DNA of 64,000 bases from Siniperca chuatsi (lineage: Eukaryota; Chordata; Actinopteri; Centrarchiformes; Sinipercidae), in assembly GCF_020085105.1 (NCBI RefSeq), contig NC_058044.1, positions 25,355,206-25,419,205 on the forward strand, written 5' to 3'. This document shows positions 52,471-64,000 of the stretch, piece by piece. The stretch's first letter is position 1; every line of letters begins with the position of its first letter. The position numbers and the translations under genes were made by a program. The notes under the pieces are model-generated. The model was not told the origin of the DNA and did not search any database. It worked only from the letters and a program-made list of their open reading frames with translations.

Positions 52471-55400
52471 CTGGGGCAACTGCCCAGGGGCCCCCGCCTG
52501 CTTTGCCTGATTGGTAATCCAGCCTTGTCCTCCCGGGATGGCTGTAGGGTGACGTACCACTGATCGCTGAAGGATCACAAGCCCCAGGTCTCTAAAATTC
52601 TCATCAATGAAATGCACACCGTCCCACCATCCCGACGTGTCAATCACAGCAAATAATGATGATGCTTGGAAGGCCAGAGGCTGCATGGGACTGCTTGGGC
52701 TGCTGGGGCTGTCAGGACTGCAGGGTGGCAGGAGGTCTGAGAATGAGTTAAGCACAGAAGAAAAGAATAAATCCATTATAATAAAGGCAATAAACCTTCA
52801 GCTCACATCCCCCTTAGGAGACTGGACACACTGACAACAGCACACACACTCCACAATCAGACTTGAATATGAAACAGATAAAGGGCCGTACAATGATTTC
52901 AATTTTAAAGGCACGCATAAAAACATTATGAATAGGTCAAAGGTGTACTGTAAAATGGGCAGCAAAATGTCTTTCTTTATTATGGGTATGTTGAGGATTA
53001 TCTATCCCTTTTGGCAAAAGAAAATAAAGATCATACAATTTGTTATCTGCAATAATCACCTTACCATTTAAAGATTTAAACAAGGCAGACAGATTTGTCT
53101 TATTGCTTTGGCAGAAAAAATGGTATTTTTGTCTCATTTTCAAGCATTTCATGCTATTTTAGCTACTTTCAACTATGGCCAGAAAGAAAACAAAGCTACT
53201 CAAAAATATGTCTGTGAGATCGTATGCACCTACGTGCACTAAAAAGGTACCATAAGGACATCACTATACTGAATTTGATCTACCGAGCTGAACAATTCTT
53301 CATTCCTTCAGTTGTCTTGAAGCATGCACACCACCATCTGTCTTCCCAGAAATCAATGCAACAATCTGTTTAACAGATACCTCAAATAGCTGAAAAACGA
53401 AAGAAGTTGCTGTAAATCTATCACCATTTCGCTAGAATGTCACGAACAGAGAGATGGCATTGCTGCTATTTTGTTTTTCTTTGATATGGGATTGGACTGA
53501 ATGATACGTTTTTCACAGCAGGCTTCAGATCAATGGATTAAAGTGAATTTGTGTTCTACACCTCCAGTGATCCAACTCCCACAACTTGTCATGGGTCAAA
53601 CATTGTCCCTCTTAGCATCTACAACAGAAACACTCACACATCACTGCACACATACGCAAAAAGTGAGACCTGACACACTTCTGGAATCTATTACATTTGT
53701 CTCTTTAGCTTTGAAAAACAAACATTAACCCATAAGGGGCTCATGAGACATGTTGAACTTCACCCTGACAGGGGCAACAGCTTGTATAGCATAGAAGGCA
53801 TTCTTTCTCCCCTTGTGTTGTTATTTTTCACAGCCAACCTCCAAGGTCAGGACACCTAAAGCCTGTGTGGTCTGTGCACTTTGTCTGCTGAGCATGTGTG
53901 TCATCACCAGCCTCAGGAGCTGAGGGCCCGGCCGCAAGCTAGAATATTTGTCGGCTGATAGCTTCAAAGAACAACGAGCCAGAGACAGCAGCAGTCATAT
54001 GCTGGATTCTTATGCACGCACTACAGCGCAGAAAGGTTGCGACTCACAGGTAACAACTCCAAAATCCAACTGTATGAACAACAGATTCAAACCATAGAGC
54101 GGTTCAATCAACAAACCCTTCTTTTAATACTAATCAAAACACCTATTTGAATCCAAAATAAAACAACAAAACCTTCTATAGTGTTGTGATCCATGCTACA
54201 ATCATGCCTTGCAGCTCCCCTTGCCATGTTGCGTGTAATTTGACAATCTGCAACAGCATCGCTATGAATCCATGTTGTCATCAGCAGTGGAGGGCATAGC
54301 TGGGGAAAGAGGCCCATGATTAATAGGAGATAAGAGTGGCATCTTTGCAAGCCACATGAAAACGAGCCTTCGGCGAGAGATATGAGACATGGTCAGAGTA
54401 ACACTGCCAGAGCTCTCCATTCACTCAGTAAGGACGACAGACAGGGTCTTAGCGGGATCGGTGTAAAGTGCTGGGCCATTGCAGGAGGCTAGCAGGTGGG
54501 GTGGGCAAAACTATCCCTAAAACCAGGTGTTAAGAGGCCTTGCGTGGTAACCTTCTGCAGACTGCCAATGCATCAGTGTGATAGATGGAGAAGGGGTCGA
54601 TGGCAGGGATACAAGGTGTTGGCTTCAGGAGTTTGGGTGGGGGGGGGTGATGTAACAGGTATCGAAAAGGATAGCTGACAAGTTTTGTGCGCTGCGAGAA
54701 GCTGCAGCTCATTCTGCTGAACCTCTCACAACCAACTATGCGTTCTGTCCACCTTATTGGCGTGCCAGACGCACCTTCATCCAGGCAAAATATGTTCAGC
54801 CTCGAGTATGAATGCCACAACCACAATCCTAAACAGTCAAAGATATGTAAAGGACAAATTGTAAGATTACAGAACTAAAAGCATCACATCACATGCAACT
54901 TGCATATATGCTGTTTTTCTCCAAACAATTTTGGCAGTGAAAATGTTACCTTCTCTATCAGGGTGGAGGAAACTTTTGGGAATAAACATAGCATATGGGG
55001 GAGTTATGCAACTTGATATGTATTTATTGTAATTATTCTAATGGACTAATTAATCATGTGGAAATTTGTACACATAAAAACCAAATAATAACTACCTATA
55101 TATCAAAAACGTAAGCACTTAAGGTACGTGACCTGTCGTTCACCTTGTATTAAAGATCCTAAATTCACTTCACTTGTGGTCTGCAGGCTTCAGTTCACAG
55201 CCTTTAATACTGTTCTCTTGCCTAAGTGGGCCACTGGTTCTGAAGGGGGGTGAAGTGGGGGGAATGTGCATACTGTGCTTGAGTGAACAGCTTGAAGTGT
55301 CTTTGAGGCTCATGACACAGTGGAGCAGCAACGTGGCCTTGGAGTCATGCTGGATGAACCACCAGGCCTGTCAGTGCGGTGATGGATACCAGCGGTGGGG

Positions 55401-55635
55401 TCACGCCATGCTCAGCTCCGGCACTCGACAATAGGTCCTTTACATAAGTCTTCACACCTGATCAACAATACAACTATCACACAACACTGAGTGGAAACAG
55501 CTGCACAAGCCCCAGCTGATATGAGAAGATACGGACAAATGTCACCTTGATGTCTAGTTGTACATTTAATATAATGGTTTAATTAAATATACCTCAGATC
55601 TTTGTAAAATATAAATTCCACACCCTAAACGCTTG

Positions 55636-55880
55636 AAAAGGACAGCCGCACTAGTGCCTCTGTGAGGTTGTCATTAGTTTTGTACCAATCCATCCAGTAG
55701 ATGTTGAGATATTTCACTAGATAAGTGAAAACTTTGACCTGCTGGTGGTGCTACAGCTGTAGAAGGAATGTCAGGGGATCATCAGGATTCATCCTCTGGA
55801 GACCATAAATGTCTGTACAGGATTTCTTGACAATCCTTCCAATAGTTGTTGAGATATTTTTGTTGGGACTAAAGTGGTGG
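55636..55880 (-). repeat. dispersed repeat family B copy, inverted
   Basis: It contains 'atccatccagtagatgttga', 'ggggatcatcaggattcat', 'cctctggagaccataaatg' and 'ccaatagttgttgagatatt'. These are the reverse complement of words in the family B copy at 31.0-31.5 kb. Confidence 0.55.
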
Positions 55881-57106
55881 ACTGACAACTTGATCAGGCA
55901 GAAAATGTGTGTACATGCCATTTTGTTTGTGAATTTAATGTCATGATTTTATTACATGCACCTCACGTTACAATAAAACTAAAATCTACACCCTAAAAAC
56001 TTTTATACATGCTGTAGATGCTCCATAAAATCTATTTGCCAAGTGATTTGTCAGTGTATTGTGGTTGTGGTTATTTTCTGCATGCATGTTTGTTAAAATG
56101 GGCAGGGGGTGATTTAATGAAAATGATGCAGCACAGTTTTTCATCATTAAATAAAATTGTAGAAATTTTGCACTGATGAACCTTCCTCAGAGACTGACCT
56201 TGGTGCGTTTTTTCTTTCTCCAAAGCGATTGGTAGATGGCACTGTGTGACAGACCGTAAATCAGAGATTCCAGCTGAAGTGATGTCAGCCCTTTGCATCA
56301 TGTGTTGTCGCTCCACACCGTGAAGACATGTGGACATGTGGTCACAGCTCTTTCAGGCCACACACCCCTCAATCACTTTAAAGATTTATCATGGGTGTAA
56401 GTAGTTAGATGCATGTGAACATGCACATATGCATTGCTGTCTTTCAGCACTACAATTTAACATACATTTACTTATGTGTCACAAGCAAAAAACAAAGAAA
56501 ACAACAATGTGAAACCATGAACAAAATTCCACTCTGTGTAACACTGTAATCTAAAGCATACAGTGACATCACTCTACAGGTATTTATATGTATTCCACAG
56601 AACAATAAAAATGTTTACTGTTTACTATTTATAGAGTTGCCTGTCTGAGTGTGGCTGTTTTTCAGCCCATGCTGCTGTATAGCTGGCCTGGATAACCAGA
56701 AGTATATGAAAAGCTCTACTGAGTCAGTTCGAGTTAATGGCCCCTCACTTCTGGGAACCCCTTGTTAAAGTGTCAAGGCAATGCATAGTTTAATAAGCAT
56801 GCACATGATTTGTACATAAAAGTTATGGTGACATGACATGAGTTTGCATCTGTGTTAGCTTTATTACCCCAGGCAGTCAGCTGGGCTGAGCTCATCAGAC
56901 AAAACATAATATCAGTTCAGGTTAGATCCATGCTCAGCCATATCATGTCAAGATACAAAGTTAGTCATTCCCAAGGTTAGTAATGAAATCGCTGGCAGAA
57001 CAAATAGAGAAAGTGAATGTGGACATGAATTAGTAATAATAAGATCATTATTCTGTATTAAGGGAGACTAGGGATTGGGAAATGCAAGCAGATGTAGGCC
57101 AGTACC

Positions 57107-57578
57107 TTAAAGCAATAGTAAGACATTTTGGAAAATACACTTATTTGCTTTCTTGCCGAGAGTTAGATGAGAAGATTGATACCACTCTCATGTCAGCTTA
57201 ACATGAACTTAGCAGAAAGACTGGAAACAGCTAGCCTAGCTCTGTCCAAAGGTAACCAAATCCACCTACCAGCACCTCTAAACCTGACTAACTAACAAGT
57301 TATCTTGTTTGTTTAAACGGTACAAAACTCAAATTGTAAAAACATGTTATGGTTTTTACAGGGGGTTACGTGCCAGGCTATTTCTTGGCCGGGCTCAGTA
57401 ACTTGCTGAAGTCGTCACTGGTTGTCTGGCAACCTTGCGGTGTCATAGAGACTCAGAAATCAGCTTAGTTACTGACTGCTGGTGGTAGATTCATATTTGG
57501 TGTACAGACATGAGAGTGGTAACTCTCGGCAAGAAAGCAAATAAGTGTATTTTCCAAAATGTTGAACTATTCCTTTAA
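57107..57578. mobile_element. MITE with long (about 59-bp) terminal inverted repeats, TTAA ends
   Basis: The left end TTAAAGCAATAGTAAGACAT is followed by 'tttggaaaatacacttattt' and 'gctttcttgccgagagtta'. The right end (57520-57578) is its reverse complement with about four mismatches in 59. Pairing resumes further inside: 'accactctcatgtc' on the left matches 'gacatgagagtggt' on the right after a 16-base insertion in the left arm. It is about 472 bp with no transposase. Confidence 0.8.
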
Positions 57579-59164
57579 ATCCTGCCAGAGTGAGCAACAG
57601 CTTAAACCTTTATTTAATATTACAGTCTAACATTCAAAAAGCTCTTTATGTTGCAGAGGCCACTCTGCAATGGGACAACGCATATAAGCATATGGCAGGA
57701 ATGAGTTTTAATAGAAATATAAGCACTCACCTTAAAGTGCACAAAGACACAAAGGTACATCATGTCCTCAAACTTTGTCACTGGGCCTTCAATACAGTGT
57801 GCTGTTTTTTTAATCCAACCTTTCTGATTTGCCTGGAAAAATTACTTTTTTAAATTGGTTGTTCATATGTCAAAAACTATGCTAGAGATAATGGCTTTGT
57901 TTTACAGCTCACATCTGACTTCCCAAAAGGAAAGATTATGTTTGTTTAAATGATGATTCTGTGTATTCCATCATTTTAAAGAGACTAATGTGATGAAATC
58001 CTTGTATATTAGTGATTTTATAAAATCTGAAAGAAAATATGTTGAAACTTGTCAGACATTAATTGAATACTATCACTATGAGACTATCACAGTACTGGTG
58101 ATTCTAAAGTGAAACAATATCTACTCAATCCCCTGTGGCTACTCAATGCTACAGATGGACCTTATGCTACCTATTAGTTACCATAAACCCCAGAAAGGCC
58201 TGCTGACTGACAGTCTGCATATTTCCAAGCCAAGAAGCAATACAATCTGTATCCGAAAGCTTTTATGACTTATAGGGATTTGTATTATTCGTGCTGCTCA
58301 AAATTTATAACTGCAATTATTCATGGGTAGCAAGACAGTCCCAGTTTAGTTGAGTTTTATTGCCCTTTTCAAAGTCTTGTTGCCAATATCTCAGTCAGTG
58401 TTTCAGCAGATTCCTTTGGACGTGATTCTGAGAAAACCTAAACAATTCAACTCCTGATGGCAGAAAGTAGCTTTCTGATTTAGTGAAATTAAAATTAAAA
58501 GTGATATAAAAAGTATTATATCTATAGTTCAACGATGGCAGGTAATGTACTGTAGATGTAAAATTGATGGTGTACTAGACAAGGAGTGGGATAGCCACTA
58601 CCCTGAGGGAGCCCTCATAGAGCTGAACTGACTAATTTTGACTAGCTGATCAACATTTTATGGTGTGCAGAAATGCTAAGAAGAGTAGCCTACGATCATT
58701 GAACTAGACTAAAACACTAAAATACACTGCATTTTATTTCAGGTTTCATGTTATTTGTTATTTGATGCACTAAACAATTAGCTCACATTGTCCACCATCA
58801 ACAAACATGGCGGGAATGGGGTTGTTTAACTTGGCCTGTTGGATAGTAAAGAAGAACCTATTTTTAAGGAATGGAGGCCATACGGCACATTAACCCTTGA
58901 GGTCAGATCTGATATGCAAACCCACCCCCACTAAAATAACTCCTCTGACCTCATGCGAGGCAAAATAGATCAGAGCCTGTGAACCTGGGTAACAGCTCAC
59001 CTCCACGAGACACTTCTAGTAGCTACAGATATAGATGTACAGACAGGTGATTAATTATAGTAAAGACCTGCATATTTCAGTTAATCTGACAGATATTTTC
59101 TTTAACCAATTAATCTTTAACCAAGTTTATCTATAAAATGTCAGAAAATAGTAAAAACAATAAC

Positions 59165-59330
59165 CATCATGGCAGACTATGTTTACCATGTTCACCAACT
59201 TAGTTTAGTGTTTTAGCATGCTAACATTTGCTAATTGGTATTAAACACATACTAACAGCTGATGCTGATGGGAATGTCATAAACCAAAGTATTGGACAAG
59301 TTGAAATTTTGACCTGAAGGTGGCACTATA
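59165..59330 (-). repeat. dispersed repeat family B copy, inverted
   Basis: It has 'tttaccatgttcaccaactt', 'tagcatgctaacatttgcta', 'gggaatgtcataaaccaaag' and 'ttggacaagttgaaattttg', matching the distal part of family B in reverse orientation. It directly abuts the Tc1-like remnant. Confidence 0.5.
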
Positions 59331-59369
59331 TGAAAAGTCAGGGAAAAGATAAAACGTATCTGAATCATA

Positions 59370-59580
59370 AACTATTACTTTCACAGTCACCAGATCTCAA
59401 CCCTATTAAACACCAATGGGAGATTTTGAACCAACGTGTCAGACAGAGTTCTCCACGGTGTTTTCATGCCTCCACGGTTCCACGGGCTTGTAGACTGAGG
59501 CAGTTCTGGCAGTTCGTGGTGGCCCAACCCCTTGCTAGGACACTAAATATTATGTTGGTTTTTCCTTTAATTTGTCACCC
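59370..59580 (+). pseudogene. degenerate Tc1/mariner-like transposase 3' remnant
   Basis: A short open stretch reads [20 protein letters not shown]. This resembles the SPDLNPIEHLW block around the third catalytic residue (DD34E) of Tc1 transposases; here Lys stands where Glu is expected. The frame then decays, and the downstream 'tggttttttcctttaatttgtcacc'-like sequence is a familiar tail of fish non-autonomous elements. Only about 200 bases remain, so it cannot encode an active enzyme. Confidence 0.6.
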
Positions 59581-60368
59581 GCCTGCTAGAGCCAAGAGAC
59601 AAATAACCATCAAAGGATTGCATTTAAATCCTATCAGCCCCCGCCACTGGCCATAAATCACTGCATCATCATGTCCCAAGTGCATGAAAAGGCTAAACCA
59701 TGGGTAAAAAGGCCTTGGGTCAGTACTCAATGTACAGTGAGGACAATACTGATATTGGCTAGGAGGGGAATGAACACTTTGCTCTACCTGCTGAAAGGCC
59801 TAATACATTAGGGGCCCCTGGACAAGCCTCTTGTCAATCCCTCTTTCTCAGTGACCTAATGTTCCCAGAACAGGTGTGTGAGGGCGCTTAGCAGTTAGGC
59901 CAGTGACAAGTCATTGCTCAGCTTGATATATGAACTATTACATATGAAACAGGAGGGTTTGTTGAAGGGTATGATGGCTGTGTATGCTAGTAACAATATG
60001 TCCTCATTACATGTATTTTAGGTATTTATCTTTTGGCAAGCATAAGATCTTTGATCACTCAGGTATCTTAAGGAAGAAAACGGGCATTAAAAATAGTTTA
60101 TGTTAGCTGATTGGAGTATTTCTCCTGTAAACTCCCATTAGTTCAATGAATCATTGAAGTGGTTAGTCCCCTAACATCACTTATCAGGCAGGCTGCCTGT
60201 CAGGGGTAACAATTGCAACAAAAACGTGAGACAGGATTTACGTTGGCACAACAGTGTAGAGATCTGCTATCTAATTCCACCTACTTAAACATTCCATGTA
60301 TTATACACTGTACAAAGCAGTAAAATGTAGGTTCATGTAGATAACTGCGAATGTTTGTATACAATACT

Positions 60369-60392
60369 TTTAATAGTCACAAGGTGTTTAAT
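60369..60392 (-). terminator. candidate polyadenylation signals of coq7
   Basis: Two ATTAAA hexamers on the - strand (60387-60392 and 60369-60374) lie 115-138 bases after the coq7 stop codon. I see no canonical AATAAA nearby. Low certainty. Confidence 0.35.
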
Positions 60393-60506
60393 TTACAATG
60401 GAGCAGAACTTGAACTGATACTCAAATTCAAATAAATGTATTTATACAAACCAAGTTAACATATCAAAACAAACATTGGTGAAAAATTGGAATTATTCTA
60501 AATACA

Positions 60507-63500
60507 TTAGACACGTTGAGAAACACATATTGCAGCTTTGCAGCCTAGCTGTATTGCATTTTTTAGCAGCCAGTATCCAGGAACCTAAAACAAAACACAA
60601 ATAAAACATACTTAGATTGCAGTTCTTTAAATGACATTCATTAAAAACTGCAAAGACAGTAAATATAAATAAATAAATAAATGAGTATTGATATTTATGT
60701 GTTTTCTACTGATTTTAGTGTGCTTTGATACAATAAGGATTCCTCTGATCAGGTTTTGTGAAATCAAAGTATTTCTGTGGATTGTGCAGTGAAACATACA
60801 TAACACATCTCAGTAAGCTAAACCCAAAACATCAAACATCAAGCACAGCCACACAAATATTATCAATAAGCCAAGATTCAGACCATGATTTAAAAAGAAT
60901 ACTTACTGTTTCAGCATCATGCTCCAATCCAATATCATGATGGTCCATCTCATCATCTCTGAATTCCTTTATAACCTATTAAAATACAAGAGCATTCATT
61001 AAGGAAATGAGCTTATTGAGATTTCACTGCATCGATGCTCTACTCTAACTAGACAAATGTCTCAAGCTATTCTGATAGGACTGACAATAAAAGGCCAGCA
61101 ACAAGAACATTTATGCAGTTCATTTTTTTTATTTTTTTTTTATTGTCTTATTTTAATGGTTCACCATTGACTGTTGCTCCAAACTGTCAGTTACACTGAA
61201 ATCATTTTCACTGTTTCCATTCAAATTAATTGCATGAATCAACCACGAAGCCCAAATATTTTATGTAGTTGGATCAGGCAAAATAACAGATGAAATCACT
61301 CTTTCAAAGACCCCCTTTGAAGGAGGTCTATCTTCATGTGTTGAGTGCTGGTTTGACCCATCTGGAAAATATCCAGAGACATATGGGAAAAATCTTGGCA
61401 TTCTAGTCACTGTTGAGCTCTGACAATATGTGTGTCAGCCTTTCCCATTTACCCATGATATCCAATGACAAATCCATTTTAATGGAGAATTAGTCATGTG
61501 CTGTGATGTTTACAATTTAAAGACACTATTGTGGCTTGGGGAATGTGTCCAAACTAGGAAAGACATAAATTGTAACCTGTGACAGTGCCTGGTGACAAAT
61601 GTCAATAGCCACCTGGTGTTGTAAGTGAAAGCAAAAACACCAAAGACAAAATAGCAAAAACCATACTTTTTAACCTTGTAAATACCAGTTATACTAAAAC
61701 CAGTATAATTGTGATCGCAAACGTGAGCCAGCTCAATGAAAACGGAAAATATGCAACCCACAAACAATAACATGACACTTTTTAAAGGCAACACGTTGTG
61801 CAACACATGTTGACAAGTTTGCCTGGCCAGCCTACACGAGCTGCAACAAAGCTAAACACAGTGCTGCACTAGCAATCACACCTTCATTTGAGAACTTCTC
61901 CCTCTCTTTCTTATATATTTTCTTGATCCCCTGTATAAATGTGTTTGAAATGTATGCTTTGTTTTGTTCGGATGCTTGTTTGTTTCTGTGTAATACTATA
62001 CCAAGAGTTAAAAATAACGTCCTTTATGTATCACCACAAAAAGGCCTTTGCCAATGTAAGTGACAGAGTTACAGAGAAAACAGTGGCTGACTCACTTGTA
62101 ACAGTTCAGTGTATCTCTCAGGGTCCTTCTCCATCAGAGCTCTTATCTGGCTGTTGTAGTGTTCTGAAATACTCTCCTCCACCGCCACAGTGCAGGCCAT
62201 GGCCCCCTCTTTTCCCAGCAGTGCGGTGGATGCACCTGGAGTGGATTAAAAACAAAAGACAAACACAGTTCAGATTTAATAAAGCAACGCCTGACTACAT
62301 ATTGCCTAAAAACTGCTGCAGACTTACTAGTGAAATCGGATTCAAGCTCAGCAACCTGTAATAACTTGTTTACACTTTTCAGTACATCAAGTTCTAGTAT
62401 GCGGGTGGACAAATGCAACATGAAGACAAAGGCATTTTAGCATTCACCTACATAGGTGAACAGATACAGCTTTAACTTTAAAAACGTTAAATGAAGTATG
62501 ATAATAACCCAAACTAAACTATGCTACATTACAAGGAATGCCAATCCAAAACTGTGTCAAAAACCATTATTATTGTACGTATTTAAGTAAGTATAACTTT
62601 AGAAACTCTGCTGTATGCTTATGGGCTGTACCAACCTAATACAAACCCAGCGATGTTCCAGAGGGGTAACAGTGCTGTGGGACGAACTCTGTTCTCAGCC
62701 AGAATTTCATTGAATTTCTCAAGGTGTTTCTTTTCTTGATCCCACATTTCCTAGAGAAAAACAAACATGAACATGGAGTGCCAAAAATTACACAGTTACA
62801 CTCATGCTGAACACACATACAAATGATTCTTTTTTTTTTTTTTTTTTTTTTTAAATCACAAAACAAGGTGCCGTTTCTTTAGTCCAATAGCTATAATTTT
62901 AGATGAAACATTAAAGTCACAACCGGCAAGATTTTTAAGTGAAAATACACCCAACTTTCCAGATTCACTCTGTTGACCAAATTAAATTCTAGTGTCAGAT
63001 CATTTATCAGCATACAAGGGACACATTTCATATTTCTACTAAACAGCAACTTCTCTTTCTGTTGAAGACGAGACTAACCCATTAGGATTCCTTCAGTAGA
63101 AAGCATACCAAACCAGCCTCATTGGTAACATTGTTCTTTGTGTAGCTCACATCATTTTTGGGTATTGATCAGTTTTCAAATATTTTGACATTTGGAGCCA
63201 TCAATGTGAACTGTTAAAGAACAGTGATGCATGTTACAAATCAAGTAGAAACTGTTGCCAGTGGACAGAGACATGTGTCACACTCTGTCCATGCCTGGAT
63301 GAGAGGTCCGGTCCTAGATCGACCCAACACTGCCATCTGGCCGGCGTAGATGCGGTTGGCCCCGTATTCACCCGCATGGTCCACGCGCAGGATTCGGTCC
63401 AACATCTCCTTCTCCTCACTGTCGCGTGGGGGCGGGATCACACTGTAAGCACGTGAGCTCCGCTGCAGGGGCACTGTTACATACAGTCTATGGTTACAAC

Positions 63501-63964
63501 ACAATAACAAACACGCAACGACACTGAAGCCATAAAGGAATTAGTTTTTGCTCTTTTAAGGACCTCAAGGCTCAAAGTCTTGGGAGCTCAAACATTTGTT
63601 ACACCTGAAACCCTGTATAAGATACTCCAAAAATGTGTTTCGTTTTAAGCTTAGATGCGTTTTGCTTAAAAATAATAGTGTCATGATCATTTGAAGAAAT
63701 TGTTATTGATGGAAATCTACTGTAGCTACATAGCTAGTGATTTATGATCTCCCGTGTTAAAGAAATTATTACTATAACGTTACAACAAACAAAATCTCAA
63801 AGACTGCGGCAACTACCAGTTACCTAACAAGTCTGATGCATTTAAATCCCGACCAGATTAGATAAGTGTTTTTAGCATTTTAGCACTTTAGCTCTGAACT
63901 GTCGCTGCTAAAGTAAACTATGAACGTACTGCTTACCTCTGCAATTTAAACACTGGCGAATCAT
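60507..63964 (-). CDS. coq7: 5-demethoxyubiquinone hydroxylase, mitochondrial, complete
   Basis: Six coding exons: 63964-63937, 63473-63295, 62750-62636, 62235-62096, 60975-60907 and 60584-60507 (stop TAA). They read in frame to 202 residues (217 in human as I recall, with a longer presequence). COQ7 is the carboxylate-bridged di-iron monooxygenase of the inner mitochondrial membrane that hydroxylates demethoxyubiquinone, the penultimate step of coenzyme Q synthesis, working with COQ9. Di-iron ligands are visible: Glu in [16 protein letters not shown], ExxH in [13 protein letters not shown], Glu in [12 protein letters not shown], and ExxH in [14 protein letters not shown]. The hydrophobic [20 protein letters not shown] segment also matches. 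The N-terminus ([20 protein letters not shown]) is Arg/Ser-rich and lacks acidic residues, like a mitochondrial targeting peptide. Intron 2 begins GC rather than GT; the others are GT-AG. Confidence 0.95.
62830..62852 (+). repeat. poly(T) run of 23 bases in coq7 intron 2
   Basis: A homopolymer T tract, read as poly(A) on the gene strand, 80 bases upstream of coq7 exon 3. It may be the tail of an old retroposed element, but no body was recognised. Confidence 0.9.
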
Positions 63965-64000
63965 CGCTGGACCGACAACATTAGACCAGTCATATAAAAC

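Larger units (their letters stand above)
50451..60368. other. 10-kb intergenic region between notum2 and coq7
   Basis: No protein gene is recognised. It contains a dispersed repeat (52253-52470), family B copies (55636-55880, 59165-59330), a MITE with 59-bp termini (57107-57578) and a Tc1-like transposase remnant (59370-59580). The remaining sequence is AT-rich and featureless to my reading. A frame on the - strand at 52456-52776 (Pro/Ser-rich, then FAVIDTSGWWDGVHF) could not be assigned. Confidence 0.55.

Noticed and set aside
52456..52776. A 106-codon frame on the - strand with Pro/Ser repeats and FAVIDTSGWWDGVHF
   Set aside because: No family recognised, no clear splice sites or start context, and surrounding DNA is repeat-like. 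It may be a transposon fragment but cannot be supported as a gene.

Overview
The window is vertebrate nuclear DNA, most likely from a percomorph (spiny-rayed) teleost. Coding exons are short, bounded by GT-AG splice sites and separated by AT-rich introns. The protein sequences are fish-like orthologues of vertebrate genes, and the non-coding DNA is full of CA/GT and GA microsatellites, TTAA-ended MITEs and short interspersed repeats that I recognise as typical of bony fish. There is no sign of bacterial, organellar or viral organisation.

Four protein-coding genes can be supported. (1) The last two coding exons of xylt1 (xylosyltransferase 1) lie on the + strand at 3563-3896 and 7327-7649, followed by a probable long 3' UTR up to about 10618. 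The rest of the gene lies off the left edge. (2) rps15a (small-subunit ribosomal protein eS/uS8 family) is complete on the - strand, 42302 to 38004, with a TOP-type non-coding first exon and a very short 3' UTR. (3) A Notum-family carboxylesterase, best called notum2, is complete on the - strand with eleven coding exons (50167 to 44380, 506 aa). It keeps the Ser-Asp-His triad and carries a lineage-specific Pro/charged insertion. (4) coq7 (5-demethoxyubiquinone hydroxylase) is on the - strand with six coding exons (63964 to 60507, 202 aa), and its second intron appears to be a GC-AG intron.

The stretch 10.6-38 kb holds no recognisable protein gene. It contains MITEs, dispersed repeats, a polypurine tract, microsatellites, a duplicated/nested repeat pair and one orphan TATA+CCAAT promoter-like site near 27.1-27.2 kb. 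The region between notum2 and coq7 (50.5-60.4 kb) is likewise repeat-dominated, with a Tc1-like transposase remnant at about 59.4 kb.

The four genes do not form a pathway. They are neighbours by conserved synteny: mammals keep XYLT1, RPS15A and COQ7 in the same chromosomal neighbourhood, with other genes between them, and as far as I know lack a NOTUM2 there. I saw no clear-cut novel system. The best second-look items are the notum2 insertion, the coq7 GC donor, the orphan promoter, the perfect hairpin in the xylt1 3' UTR and the family of TTAA-terminated MITEs.
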